Assembly: GCA_963715575.1 (NCBI GenBank)
Contig: OY970250.1
Span: 1,798,001-1,862,000 of the forward strand
Source: AC-32 sp963715575
GTDB lineage: Bacteria > Actinomycetota > Thermoleophilia > Gaiellales > Gaiellaceae
Direction: 5' to 3'
Length of the DNA stretch: 64,000 nucleotides
Part shown: positions 51,726 through 59,445 of the stretch, piece by piece
How the letters are laid out: the number at the start of each line of letters is the position of its first letter
Numbering within the stretch: the stretch's first letter is position 1
Notes under the pieces: model-generated
The model's input: only the letters and a program-made list of their open reading frames with translations
The model's database searches: none
What the model was told of the DNA's origin: nothing
Position numbers and translations under genes: made by a program

Positions 51726-51935
51726 CTAGGTGCGGCGGGGCACGACCAGGTCGAGCTCGCACTGCCTGATCGGACATAGCGACAGGTGGCGCTCGACGGC
51801 CTCGGCTGCGTACGTCCTCCCGTGCCGCTTGCCACCCACGACACCGGCGGGCACCGTCTCGCGGTATCCGCACCTGCAGGCGACCTCGACCGGCTCGGCC
51901 TCGGCAGCGGGCGTGTAGTTGCGCCGCGGGCTCAT
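51726..51935 (-). CDS. Small zinc-binding protein of the element
   Basis: 69 residues. VEVACRCGYRETVPAGVVGGKRHGR, then HLSLCPIRQC: four Cys and a His in zinc-finger spacing. Start shares ATGA with the gene before. Function unknown. Confidence 0.55.
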   Translation of the reverse strand: MSPRRNYTPAAEAEPVEVACRCGYRETVPAGVVGGKRHGRTYAAEAVERHLSLCPIRQCELDLVVPRRT

Positions 51936-52150
51936 GGCTTGGCCTCGGGAGGTATCGCGCCCGTGGGAAACTGGTCGGTAGTTCCGGCCGTGAGCCTCGG
52001 CTTGCGGTGCAACCTTCGGATCTCGCGGTTGAACCTCTCGTCGAGCGTCAGCCGCTCGCGCCGGCCATGCCGTCGCACCCCGACGACTCCCTCGCCGTGG
52101 AAGACGCCGAGCCCACGAGGCGGTGGCTCCATTCCGGGCTGCGCTGGCAT
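51932..52150 (-). CDS. Small basic protein of the element
   Basis: 72 residues from the ATG at 52148-52150, with GGAGCG at a good distance; a longer frame starts at 52300 but lacks a ribosome site. Basic middle: GVVGVRRHGRRERLTLDERFNREIRRLHRK. Unrecognised. Confidence 0.5.
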   Translation of the reverse strand: MPAQPGMEPPPRGLGVFHGEGVVGVRRHGRRERLTLDERFNREIRRLHRKPRLTAGTTDQFPTGAIPPEAKP

Positions 52151-52166
52151 CAGCTTCGCTCCTCCC

Positions 52167-52574
52167 TCACCTGAAGGACACCGCCTTGCGACTGGCGAAG
52201 CCGCCCGTTGTTGGCCGGCGCACGGCTCGTGCAGGTCGAAGGTTGTTGTAGGAGTTCGGGTGCGCGCTAGTCGGCCCATGGCCGCCGAGAATCGCCACAC
52301 GCTGGAGGGCGTCGTCAGCCTCGCGCACAGCGGCCTCGGCGCGGTCCAGGTTGCGCGCCCAGACGTCGACCGCGTCGAGCACGTCGTTCATGCCATTCCC
52401 GGACGGGAGAAGGTTGTCGTCCTCAAGCACGACGTGCGGGCAGTCGGCGTTGAGGCCGTGCAGCACGGCCCGGTACTCGGAGAGGAACTCGAGCTCGGCC
52501 CACGTTGCGCCTCTGACTGCACGGAGTGCGTCCCACTCAGCCTCCAGGTTCGGACGTGGCGTTCCCGGCCTCAC
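52167..52574 (-). CDS. Hypothetical protein of the element
   Basis: 135 residues from GTG in a GTGA overlap. A helical middle (DVLDAVDVWARNLDRAEAAVREADDALQRV). No known domain. Confidence 0.5.
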   Translation of the reverse strand: MRPGTPRPNLEAEWDALRAVRGATWAELEFLSEYRAVLHGLNADCPHVVLEDDNLLPSGNGMNDVLDAVDVWARNLDRAEAAVREADDALQRVAILGGHGPTSAHPNSYNNLRPARAVRRPTTGGFASRKAVSFR

Positions 52575-52774
52575 GCCGTCACCCGCTTCTGCGCCTTCCG
52601 CCAGGCACGGTGAGCCTCGGTGTTCGCACGGCGACACGCATCGCAGCGGCAGCCCTCGTTGGTGTAGCGACTGTAGGAGCCGGCGTGCGGCTTGGGCTCG
52701 GACACGGCGACCGGCGCCTCGAAGTCGCCACCGTCGCCTGCCTCGCGGTTCCAGTCACTGAAGTCGACGTCCAC
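52571..52774 (-). CDS. Actinophage-type HxxY-GCRCxxC zinc protein
   Basis: 67 residues. PHAGSYSRYTNEGCRCDACRRANTEAHRAW is the pattern of small actinophage/plasmid proteins in which His and three Cys probably bind zinc. Marks this region as phage-like. Overlaps the next gene. Confidence 0.65.
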   Translation of the reverse strand: MDVDFSDWNREAGDGGDFEAPVAVSEPKPHAGSYSRYTNEGCRCDACRRANTEAHRAWRKAQKRVTA

Positions 52775-52927
52775 ATTGATCTAGCCGGCGCCCGACGCGA
52801 CTCCGATACCCCTCGACCTGCCTATACGTCGGCTGCCCAGGTATAGGCACTAGCAATATGTTTTCCACGTTTGACTCACCGGCGGTGTCGGTATCTCGCG
52901 TCGGGGTCCTGACCGCGGGCCACGGGC

Positions 52928-53029
52928 TCACCATCGGCTCAGTGTGGTGCTGCGATGCAGCACCCCTGCTACTACGCCTACTGCGAACGCAGCGACGTTG
53001 ACGGCGAGTATGAGCGCTTCATAGATCAC
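52928..53029 (-). CDS. Tiny single-span membrane protein
   Basis: 33 residues from GTG, in a GTGA overlap with the gene upstream. One helix: YEALILAVNVAAFAVGVVAG, then LHRSTTLSRW. Too short for a domain call. The 150 nt to its left hold only AT-richer sequence with a promoter-like region. Confidence 0.45.
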   Translation of the reverse strand: MIYEALILAVNVAAFAVGVVAGVLHRSTTLSRW

Positions 53030-53316
53030 TTCGGCACCACGACGTAGCCTGACCGCTTGACGGCCCACGCGCGCTCGACCGCGTCCGGTGTGCACGGCTC
53101 CCGGTTGCGCGTCCACTTGAGGACGCCGCCGGGATGCTCCTCGCCGCAGTCCCGGCACGGGACAGGCGCGCAGTGCGCCACCTTGTGGCCGTCGCTGCCG
53201 ATGCCGTGGGTGTGCCGCTCGCAGCACCCTGGGCAGTCCACGACCACCGCGTGCTCCCGCGTCTCGACGATCGGCGCGGCCGGGAACCACTTGCCGTGGA
53301 AGGTGACCAGCTTCAC
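53026..53316 (-). CDS. Zinc-binding protein of the element
   Basis: 96 residues from GTG. VVVDCPGCCERHTHGIG, CAPVPCRDCGEEHPGG: two Cys-rich knuckles typical of small mobile-element proteins. Start lies next to the iteron-like region. Function unknown. Confidence 0.55.
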   Translation of the reverse strand: MKLVTFHGKWFPAAPIVETREHAVVVDCPGCCERHTHGIGSDGHKVAHCAPVPCRDCGEEHPGGVLKWTRNREPCTPDAVERAWAVKRSGYVVVPK

Positions 53317-53343
53317 AGCCGCCCTCCACGCCGAAGAAGGTGC

Positions 53344-53463
53344 GGTCCGGCCGGTCCGGCCGGTCCAGCCTCCCCCTTATCGTTTCTCTCTATGAGAATC
53401 GACCCTCGAACTTCCGGACAGAAACAATTAGGTGGACCCTGGACCGGCTGGACCACTTGGACC
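53344..53463. repeat. Iteron-like region: GGTCC x3 and inverted GGACC x4
   Basis: GGTCC occurs at 53344, 53353 and 53362 (9-nt period); the inverse GGACC at 53434, 53441, 53450 and 53459 (7, 9, 9 nt). About 65 nt of AT-richer DNA lies between. Next to the primase-helicase gene; a candidate replication origin or operator. Confidence 0.55.
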
Positions 53464-53478
53464 GAAACCTGCCTAAAA

Positions 53479-55683
53479 CTACTCATCGTCTCGCCGCCTC
53501 AGCCCGACGATGACCCTCACGCGCTTCGATCCTGCCCTCCGCTTCTCCTCGCGCAGCCTCGGGAACGCCGCGTAGAGGTCCCGGAAGAAGACGTCCTTGT
53601 TGCCCGCGTACTGCGACCCCTCCTCCTCGCACCAGTCCTCCCACGCCTCGAAGAGCTCGTCCTTGACCTCGTCGCCGGCCGGGTCGGGCTCGTACAGCTC
53701 GCGCACGAAGGTCGAGACCGGCGCCGCCATGCGCTCGAGCTGCGCGATCGTCGCCGCGCCCGACTCGGGCTGGACGAAGTGCCCGCGTTCCTTGAGCCGG
53801 TCGCGGCCCTCCAACGCCCAGTTGACGATCGCCGGCGCCTCGGCTTGCAGCTTCGCGTCCAGCCCGAGGTCCTCCCGGTTGAGGAACGACTCCGTCATCT
53901 GGAGCGTGATGAACCTGGACGCCAGGGCGCCGCTCGCGTCGCGGAAGCGCGGGACCTCGTTCGTCAGCACGACGAACCGGGTCGGCAGGGCGCCGTTCCA
54001 GTCGTCCTTGTACTTCCGAGGGATCGTCTGCGGGTCCTCGCCGGAGATGGACAGCAGCCGCTCGACCGCAGCGTAGGTGTCGTTCCGGTTGCCGAGCCTG
54101 GCGTCCGCGATGACCGCGACCGGCGTCCCCACGAGCGACCCAAGGCCGAAGTTGGTAGCCAGGCCAGACATGGTCGGCGAGCAGACATTGCCGCCGCCCA
54201 CCAGCGCGGCCAGCAGGCGGCCGTAGGTGCCCTTGCCCGACCGCGGCGGCCCGACGAGCATGAAGATCTTCTGCATGGCCGTCTCGCCGGCGAGCAGGTA
54301 GCCCGTGACCTCCTGTAGGCACGCCGCTGAGTCCGGGTCGTCCGGCCAGACCGAGGCCAGGAACGACTCGAACGCCGGCATCTCGCGCGCGTCCGGGTCG
54401 TAGTCGAACGGCAGCGCGTAGACGTTGAACAGGTCCGGCGTGTGCGGCGAGGTATCGCGCGTGGCGAGGTCCAGGATGCAGTTCTGGAACGCCACGAAGC
54501 CGGTGCGCCGCCGCCGCTCCAGCTCGTCCGGCAGAACGTACGCCTTCGAGCCAAGCGCGTCGATCAGGTTCGAGATCGCCACGGCCGTCGTCGGCCACGG
54601 GATGCGCTTGCCCTTGTTGACGTAGACCTTGTCCGAGACGAACTCGTAGGCCGCGCGACGGAGCTCGTTCCGCTCCGGCTCCTCCCAGTGCGTGCCGCGG
54701 TGGACCCAGAACGCGCCGCCGCTGTTGATGAGCTCCCGTCCGCCGTCCCACCGCTCCGCGAGCAGCCGCTGCGCGACGGCGAGCGGGTTGGACGGACCCT
54801 CGATCAGCCTGACGTCGCCCTCGGTCTCGGCCATCGCGTTCGCGACCGTCCCGCGGACGTAGTCGCCACGCACCGTCACCTTTGAGCGGTCGCCCAACGG
54901 CGACGCCTGCCAGATTCGCGTGACCTGATCCTCGTCGCGGGTGACGCGACACAGGGAGCAGACGTAGGCGTAGTCGTTCTTGGACAGGTCGTCCTCGTCG
55001 ACCGCGTCGTGCCCGCCCTCGTGCAGCGCACGGAACGCCGGCTCGCGCAGTGCAGCCTCGACGACGGCGCTGTCGTCGGCGGCCGGTGCGGCGATCTCGC
55101 TCACCCCCTTCGGGTTGCTTGGTACCGCACCGTCACCGCCGAACGTCTGCGCGTAGAGCTCGTCGATCGCCGCCTGGCCGTCTCCGATCGGCCCGGAGCC
55201 GTTGAGCGACAAGCCGGTCACGGTGAAGTACCGCTCGCGGTCGAAGAGCTCCAGCTTCTTGCCCCAGTCGACCTTCGTCGTGCTGCACTTCTCACCCGGC
55301 TTCGTCGCGCGCACGAGTGCCTTCACTCCCTGCCCGCTTGGCGACGTCTCGGCGTAGGCGCCGGCAGCCAGCAGCCCGTCCACGAGCCGCTTCGCCCCGA
55401 TGTGCATCACGCCGGTGGCCGGGTCGATGCAGTCGTCGAGGTCCACGCCGGTGTACGGGTCGTCGGCCGAGAAGACGTAGCCGACGCCGGAGAACCCACC
55501 ACCTTCGTGGGCTGCGACGGCCTCCTCGAACGTCGTCCACGTCTTCGGGTCGTTCGCCTTCGCCTTGCAGCCGTTGACCTGATACGGGATCTTGGTCGGC
55601 TTGTCGTCGTGCGTCGTCTCGTGCTTCCAGACGACCCACTGCGGCCGCTCCTTGAGCTCCTGCGGGACGAGGTCGAGGCTCAT
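53479..55683 (-). CDS. Element primase-helicase (PrimPol-like + D5/P4-type ATPase)
   Basis: 734 residues from ATG at 55681-55683, after GGAGGCAGG. N-terminal part (PQELKERPQWVVWKHE, DPKTWTTFEEAV, GVGYVFSADDPYTGVDLDDC) is a primase/polymerase-associated domain. C-terminal SF3-type ATPase: Walker A GPPRSGKGT, VIADAR, then VVLTNEVPRFRDASGALASRF. Together the standard replication protein of phages and integrative plasmids. Replicates the excised circle, probably from the adjacent repeats. Confidence 0.85.
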   Translation of the reverse strand: MSLDLVPQELKERPQWVVWKHETTHDDKPTKIPYQVNGCKAKANDPKTWTTFEEAVAAHEGGGFSGVGYVFSADDPYTGVDLDDCIDPATGVMHIGAKRLVDGLLAAGAYAETSPSGQGVKALVRATKPGEKCSTTKVDWGKKLELFDRERYFTVTGLSLNGSGPIGDGQAAIDELYAQTFGGDGAVPSNPKGVSEIAAPAADDSAVVEAALREPAFRALHEGGHDAVDEDDLSKNDYAYVCSLCRVTRDEDQVTRIWQASPLGDRSKVTVRGDYVRGTVANAMAETEGDVRLIEGPSNPLAVAQRLLAERWDGGRELINSGGAFWVHRGTHWEEPERNELRRAAYEFVSDKVYVNKGKRIPWPTTAVAISNLIDALGSKAYVLPDELERRRRTGFVAFQNCILDLATRDTSPHTPDLFNVYALPFDYDPDAREMPAFESFLASVWPDDPDSAACLQEVTGYLLAGETAMQKIFMLVGPPRSGKGTYGRLLAALVGGGNVCSPTMSGLATNFGLGSLVGTPVAVIADARLGNRNDTYAAVERLLSISGEDPQTIPRKYKDDWNGALPTRFVVLTNEVPRFRDASGALASRFITLQMTESFLNREDLGLDAKLQAEAPAIVNWALEGRDRLKERGHFVQPESGAATIAQLERMAAPVSTFVRELYEPDPAGDEVKDELFEAWEDWCEEEGSQYAGNKDVFFRDLYAAFPRLREEKRRAGSKRVRVIVGLRRRDDE

Positions 55684-55826
55684 GACCCTGCCTCCAGCTT
55701 GCAGCGCCGCACGCAGCGCCATGTCCCGCCTCCGATGAACCGGGAATCTCGCTGCCACTTCATCTCGTTCCCGTGCCGGCACCTCGGTGCCTCAGCGCCC
55801 GACGCCCTTAGCGCACGACGGACCAT
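55680..55826 (-). CDS. Small phage-type zinc protein before the primase
   Basis: 48 residues in a frame that ends in ATGA with the primase start. APRCRHGNEMKWQRDSRF, then GGGTWRCVRRCK: C-x2-H and C-x3-C, a zinc-knuckle pattern common in actinophage genes. Likely co-translated with the primase. Confidence 0.55.
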   Translation of the reverse strand: MVRRALRASGAEAPRCRHGNEMKWQRDSRFIGGGTWRCVRRCKLEAGS

Positions 55827-56001
55827 GCTTGCGGATGTGGCTGGCGTGTCGCCATCTCACCTATTCCGCCTCCGCTGTGTGCCGCTTGTGTACTAGTCGA
55901 TCTTGGTATCCGCTCGGATATTAGGCAGCGACCGTAACGCCGCCCGGTGGCCCGTCCCCCAAATAACCGACAGGGCCAACTCGACAAGGAGGCGGTGCCA
56001 G

Positions 56002-56169
56002 ATGGAGCGGAACTGGGTCACGATCGGCACGGAAATAGGTGCGATATCCAACTCCCGCGATGGGAGAAGGCGCTGGTGGCGTAAACCGGACTACCAGCCC
56101 GAACGCGGGCGGATCGGCCGCCCGCTCCGGAAGTCGAAGCCGTCGGCGGAACCGCCAGCGGCCGCCTAG
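56002..56169 (+). CDS. Small basic protein next to the recombinase
   Basis: 55 residues, with AAGGAGG at a good distance from ATG. Opens MERNWVTIGTEIG and has an Arg-rich middle (RDGRRRWWRKPDYQ). Tail-to-tail with the recombinase (4-nt overlap). Size, charge and place fit a recombination directionality factor, but this is only a guess. The 175 nt to the left contain a divergent promoter region (GATATTAG). Confidence 0.5.
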   Translation: MERNWVTIGTEIGAISNSRDGRRRWWRKPDYQPERGRIGRPLRKSKPSAEPPAAA

Positions 56170-57587
56170 AGCTCCGGCGCGCCGAGCTCGGCCAGGTCGG
56201 CCGTCGCCTCCGCGAAGTCCGCGGCGATCCGGTCGAGTAGCCGCGTCGGGTCTGCGCCGGGCGCCAGCTCCACCGCCACCCGCTCCTCGGGCCGGCCGCC
56301 GTTCGCCGGCGCGACGGTGGCCGTCGCGACCAGGAGCTGGACCAGCTCGCGCCTCGCGCCCAGCCCGAGCTCCTCCCAGACGAGCCCGCCGTGCACGACC
56401 GCGCCGCGAATGGCACTGACCTCTCCGAGCGCATCCCTGGCCGCGTCCCTGGTCGCTCGCGCCTCGGCGAGCGCAGCCGAAGCCTGCGCCTCGTCGACGT
56501 CGCCTAGCATCGCGACCCTCGTCGCGCGGTCGAGCCTGGCCTGCGCGCGGTCGAGCGCGTCCTGTAGCGGTGTGAGCCCGTCGCCCGATCGCCCCTGCAC
56601 ATCTCTCAGCGCGACCCTGACCGCGTGCTCGACGGCGCGCTCGGCCGCATCCGCGGAGATCGCGACCCTCCTCCCGCAGTGCCCGTTGGGCGGGCACCTG
56701 TAGACCACGACGCGGTCGCCGGCCCTGCCGCCGGTCGCGACGACCATCCTCGAACCGCATCCGGAGCACCGGAGGACACCAAGTCGAGCCAGAAGCCGGC
56801 GCGACCTCGGCCTCGAGCCGCGCTTCTTGTGCGCGGCCGCAGCCTGCCGCTGGAGCCGCTCGACGTCCGGGCTGATCGGGTCGTGCGCGCTCGGATTGAC
56901 CCACGGTCCGAAGGAGACCTGGCCACGGTAAAAGGCTGAGTGGCCCAGCTTCTGGACGCGCGTGAAGTCGAGGTCGTGGCCAGCCTCCCTCAGCATCGCC
57001 CGCCGCTCCTCGACGCTGGCGCCGTCGGCCTCCATCCTCAGCGCACGGACGACGAGCTCGGCCTCCTCCTGGTTGACGGTCGCCGGCTCGTGCGGCTCAC
57101 GGTCGTAGCCGAAAGGCGTCCTTCCGCACGGGACACCGCGCTCGATCGCCCGCCGCTTGGCGTCAGCCGTCTTCTCGCCGACCTTCCGGCGATAGTGCTC
57201 GTCGGACGCGCCGAACACGGTCGACGCGAAGCCCTCGTCCGCCGTGCCGAAGGTGACGCGGCCCGAGTCCGCCGCCCAGACCTCGCCGCCCGCCGCCTCG
57301 ACGCGACGGCAGACCTCGCGGCGCACGGACAGTTCGCGGTCGAGCCTGTCCCGGTAGGCGACGAGGAGGACATCGGCTGAGCCGAGCTCGACGTCCTCGA
57401 CGGCGGCGGTCAGGCCGCGCCGGGAGGCGAGCTCGAGACCGCCGGACGTGCCCGGCTCCGCGTGCTCGGAGACGACCTCCCAGTCCCGCAGGGCCACGAA
57501 CTCGCCGCACCGACGGCGCTGCCCCTCGATGGACTGGGCCGGGTCGCGGGAGGAGGACTTCCTGAAGACGAGGGTCGCGCGCGTCAA
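56166..57587 (-). CDS. Large serine recombinase (integrase) of the element
   Basis: 473 residues from TTG at 57587 (TTGA overlap; the frame stays open to 57629). N-terminal resolvase fold: RATLVFRKSSSRDPAQSIEGQ with the catalytic Ser, VLLVAYRDRLDRELS, and ADAKRRAIERGVPCGRTPFGYD leading to the Recombinase domain; zinc ribbon LRCSGCGSRMV with YRCPPNGHCGR; C-terminal coiled coil. Cuts att sites with a 2-nt central overlap and needs no host factor. Its attR is about 240 nt upstream. Confidence 0.92.
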   Translation of the reverse strand: MTRATLVFRKSSSRDPAQSIEGQRRRCGEFVALRDWEVVSEHAEPGTSGGLELASRRGLTAAVEDVELGSADVLLVAYRDRLDRELSVRREVCRRVEAAGGEVWAADSGRVTFGTADEGFASTVFGASDEHYRRKVGEKTADAKRRAIERGVPCGRTPFGYDREPHEPATVNQEEAELVVRALRMEADGASVEERRAMLREAGHDLDFTRVQKLGHSAFYRGQVSFGPWVNPSAHDPISPDVERLQRQAAAAHKKRGSRPRSRRLLARLGVLRCSGCGSRMVVATGGRAGDRVVVYRCPPNGHCGRRVAISADAAERAVEHAVRVALRDVQGRSGDGLTPLQDALDRAQARLDRATRVAMLGDVDEAQASAALAEARATRDAARDALGEVSAIRGAVVHGGLVWEELGLGARRELVQLLVATATVAPANGGRPEERVAVELAPGADPTRLLDRIAADFAEATADLAELGAPEL

Positions 57588-57787
57588 GCAGCGAGCCCGT
57601 CGTAGAGGATGGCCTTGCACTCCTCGCACTTGGCCCTGTCGTAGCCGTAGACGTCACGGAGGTCGTCCTCCGAGACGGCGGTCACACGGCGGCCGTCGAT
57701 GCAGCCCTCACAGACGAGGCCGTCGTAACTGGTCAAGTACCCGGCGTCGATCACGAGCCGGCCCTCCTTCGGTCGTCGGGCGGCCAT
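57584..57787 (-). CDS. Small zinc-ribbon protein upstream of the recombinase
   Basis: 67 residues from ATG at 57787 (an ATG at 57805 gives 6 more). GLVCEGCIDGRRVT, then AKCEECKAILY: paired CxxC knuckles. Its stop overlaps the recombinase start, so it may be a regulator of integration. Confidence 0.6.
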   Translation of the reverse strand: MAARRPKEGRLVIDAGYLTSYDGLVCEGCIDGRRVTAVSEDDLRDVYGYDRAKCEECKAILYDGLAA

Positions 57788-57817
57788 TCCGCCCGCTGGC
57801 CTCATTCTACCGCGTTC

Positions 57818-57955
57818 TCATCCGTCCGTAGACCAGTCGAACAAGTAGAAGAGCAGTAGGAGCGGCTTCTCCGCCGCCAGCTCACGCAGGGAGACTCGCT
57901 CCCGCGGGCCCAGCCAGACCTGCACGTCCGGAATCTGCTCGCCCACCTGCAGCAT
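57818..57955 (-). pseudogene. Stranded 5' fragment of the host Sec-peroxiredoxin gene
   Basis: From ATG at 57955, LQVGEQIPDVQVWLGPRERV, SLRELAAEKPLL and LLFYLFDWS, homologous to residues 1-42 of the peroxiredoxin at 45799-46257 (32 of 42 identical by my count). At GACCAGTC the match ends and the frame stops 3 codons later. It lies 9 nt after the M14 peptidase gene, so it was the original start of the peroxiredoxin gene in that operon, cut off by the element. Confidence 0.85.
57831..57838. other. attR core
   Basis: GACCAGTC, shared with attL; right of it is host sequence. Confidence 0.7.
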
Positions 57956-57964
57956 GCGCCGAGC

Positions 57965-58636
57965 TTACGGGACGGACAGGGCGAGCACCGCCATCGCGTT
58001 CCGCCGCGCGGTCGCGGACGAGATCGGGCCCGCGGGGAACTCGACCACGAAGGCGGGCGAGGCCGGAAAGTGGCGACGCTGCCAGCGGGTCGCAGCACCG
58101 CGGGGCGCGGTCAGCCTGCGGTAGGGCAGGCCGCTGAGGCGCGCGTAGCGCTTCAGCACGGCGACGTGCGGGTCGGAGCCGTAGACCTCGTCGAGCGGCT
58201 GGTGGTACCAGATCGTCAGCTTCGGCTTGATCCGCCGGATGAACGCGGCCAGCGCCCGGCTCTCGGGCTCCGACAGCGGGCGTGGTCCTGAGACGCCGGT
58301 GCGCACCCAGGCGGCGGGCCAGTTGCGGTTCAGGTCGACGCCGTGGGCGTTCCGGCGGCTGCCCGCGGCGAGCCCGTCCGGGTTGATCGTGGGCACGAGC
58401 CAGAGGTGGACCTGCGGCGGCAGTCGCAGCCGCCGGAGCTGCGCGATCACGGCCAGGCCGGCGGGCTCGCTGCCGTGGATCACCCCGACCACGAGCGTCG
58501 CCGGAGCCGAGCGGTCGCCGCGCTCGTAGGCCACGATCGGCCGGCCGCGTACCGAGTGGCCGATCACCGGCAGCTGCGACGCGGCCGAGGCGAGCCCCGC
58601 GGCCGCGAGCGCCGCGACGATCAGCCCGCGCAGCAC
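57965..58636 (-). CDS. Secreted M14 zinc carboxypeptidase-like protein
   Basis: 223 residues from GTG at 58636, with a signal (LIVAALAAAGLASA). Zinc ligands HGSEPAG (HxxE) and a later His, substrate motif GVDLNRNWPA and catalytic Glu in VVEFPAG. Short for the family. Overlaps the propeller gene upstream by 16 nt. Confidence 0.85.
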   Translation of the reverse strand: MLRGLIVAALAAAGLASAASQLPVIGHSVRGRPIVAYERGDRSAPATLVVGVIHGSEPAGLAVIAQLRRLRLPPQVHLWLVPTINPDGLAAGSRRNAHGVDLNRNWPAAWVRTGVSGPRPLSEPESRALAAFIRRIKPKLTIWYHQPLDEVYGSDPHVAVLKRYARLSGLPYRRLTAPRGAATRWQRRHFPASPAFVVEFPAGPISSATARRNAMAVLALSVP

Positions 58637-59445
58637 CAGCCCTGGACGCGCGGGAAGCCTCCGAACTGCACCGAGATCCGCGATGCCCCCACGATACGGC
58701 GCGGCGTCCCCGGCCGGACGAACACCCACTGGTCGGCGGTCGGCCACGTCACCAGCAGCCAGCGTCCGTCCGGCGAGCGGACGGCCTGGTCGAAGCTGCC
58801 CGTTCCCCGGAAGACGACCCGGCCGCCGGCGAGCACTGCGCTCTGGCCGGCGCGCCGGCGGATGGTAGCCGAGCCCGAACGTGGCAGGCTCCGTCGCGCG
58901 ACCACATGGTCGCCCGTGCCGTCCCCCGCGACCATCCGGAGCTGCCCGCCCGAGCGGTAGGTGATCCGCGTGTCGGTGCGCGTCCCCGTCCAGACGGGCT
59001 CGCGCGGCGCGGGCCGGGCGAGTGTCCAGCGCACGTTGCCCTGCGGGTCGAGCGCGACGAGCTGGTTCGCCCGCGTCGCCGCGATGAAGAGCCCGTGGGG
59101 CGAGAAGGTCGCCTCGCCGTAGTGGCCGAGCAGCCGCTTCGAGCCGTCGCGGTGGACGAGCCAGAGGCCCTTGCGGCTCGTCACAAGCAGGTCGCCTGGC
59201 GTGGGCAGCGAGAAGAGCGCCGGCTCGGCCTGCTCGACCCCGACCGCCTCGCGCAGAGACTGGACGACCGAGCGGCCGGGCGGGCTCAGCGCAGCGGCGG
59301 CGACCGCGGCCACGACGGCTGCCGCGGCCAGCGGTCGGGCGTGCCGGCGCGGCCAGGCGACCGGCTCGCGCTCGGCGTAGGCGCGCCGGACGACCGCCCA
59401 GGCGCGCTCCTGCGCCTCCTGCTCGCCGGGCGCGCGGAACCTCAC
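58621..59445 (-). CDS. Membrane-anchored protein following an ECF sigma factor
   Basis: 274 residues from GTG in a GTGA overlap with the sigma gene. Cytoplasmic start (RAPGEQEAQERAWAVVRRAYAE), one helix (PLAAAAVVAAVAAAAL), then an outer beta-propeller-like part (GLWLVHRDGSKRLLGHYGEATFSPHG). The layout suggests an anti-sigma or envelope sensor, though no zinc-binding anti-sigma motif is seen. Confidence 0.7.
   Translation of the reverse strand: MRFRAPGEQEAQERAWAVVRRAYAEREPVAWPRRHARPLAAAAVVAAVAAAALSPPGRSVVQSLREAVGVEQAEPALFSLPTPGDLLVTSRKGLWLVHRDGSKRLLGHYGEATFSPHGLFIAATRANQLVALDPQGNVRWTLARPAPREPVWTGTRTDTRITYRSGGQLRMVAGDGTGDHVVARRSLPRSGSATIRRRAGQSAVLAGGRVVFRGTGSFDQAVRSPDGRWLLVTWPTADQWVFVRPGTPRRIVGASRISVQFGGFPRVQGWCCAG

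Larger units (their letters stand above)
46133..57838. mobile_element. Serine-integrase integrative element inserted in the Sec-peroxiredoxin gene
   Basis: An 11.7-kb element bounded by GACCAGTC at 46133-46140 and 57831-57838. Its right end carries a large serine recombinase; inside are a primase-helicase, an iteron-like region, small phage-type zinc proteins and a defence-type cargo. Left of it lies the 3' part of the host peroxiredoxin gene and right of it the host 5' part (57818-57955), so the gene was split and re-completed by an element-carried 5' part. No capsid, tail or conjugation genes are seen, so it is a plasmid-like or phage-satellite integrant. Confidence 0.85.
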
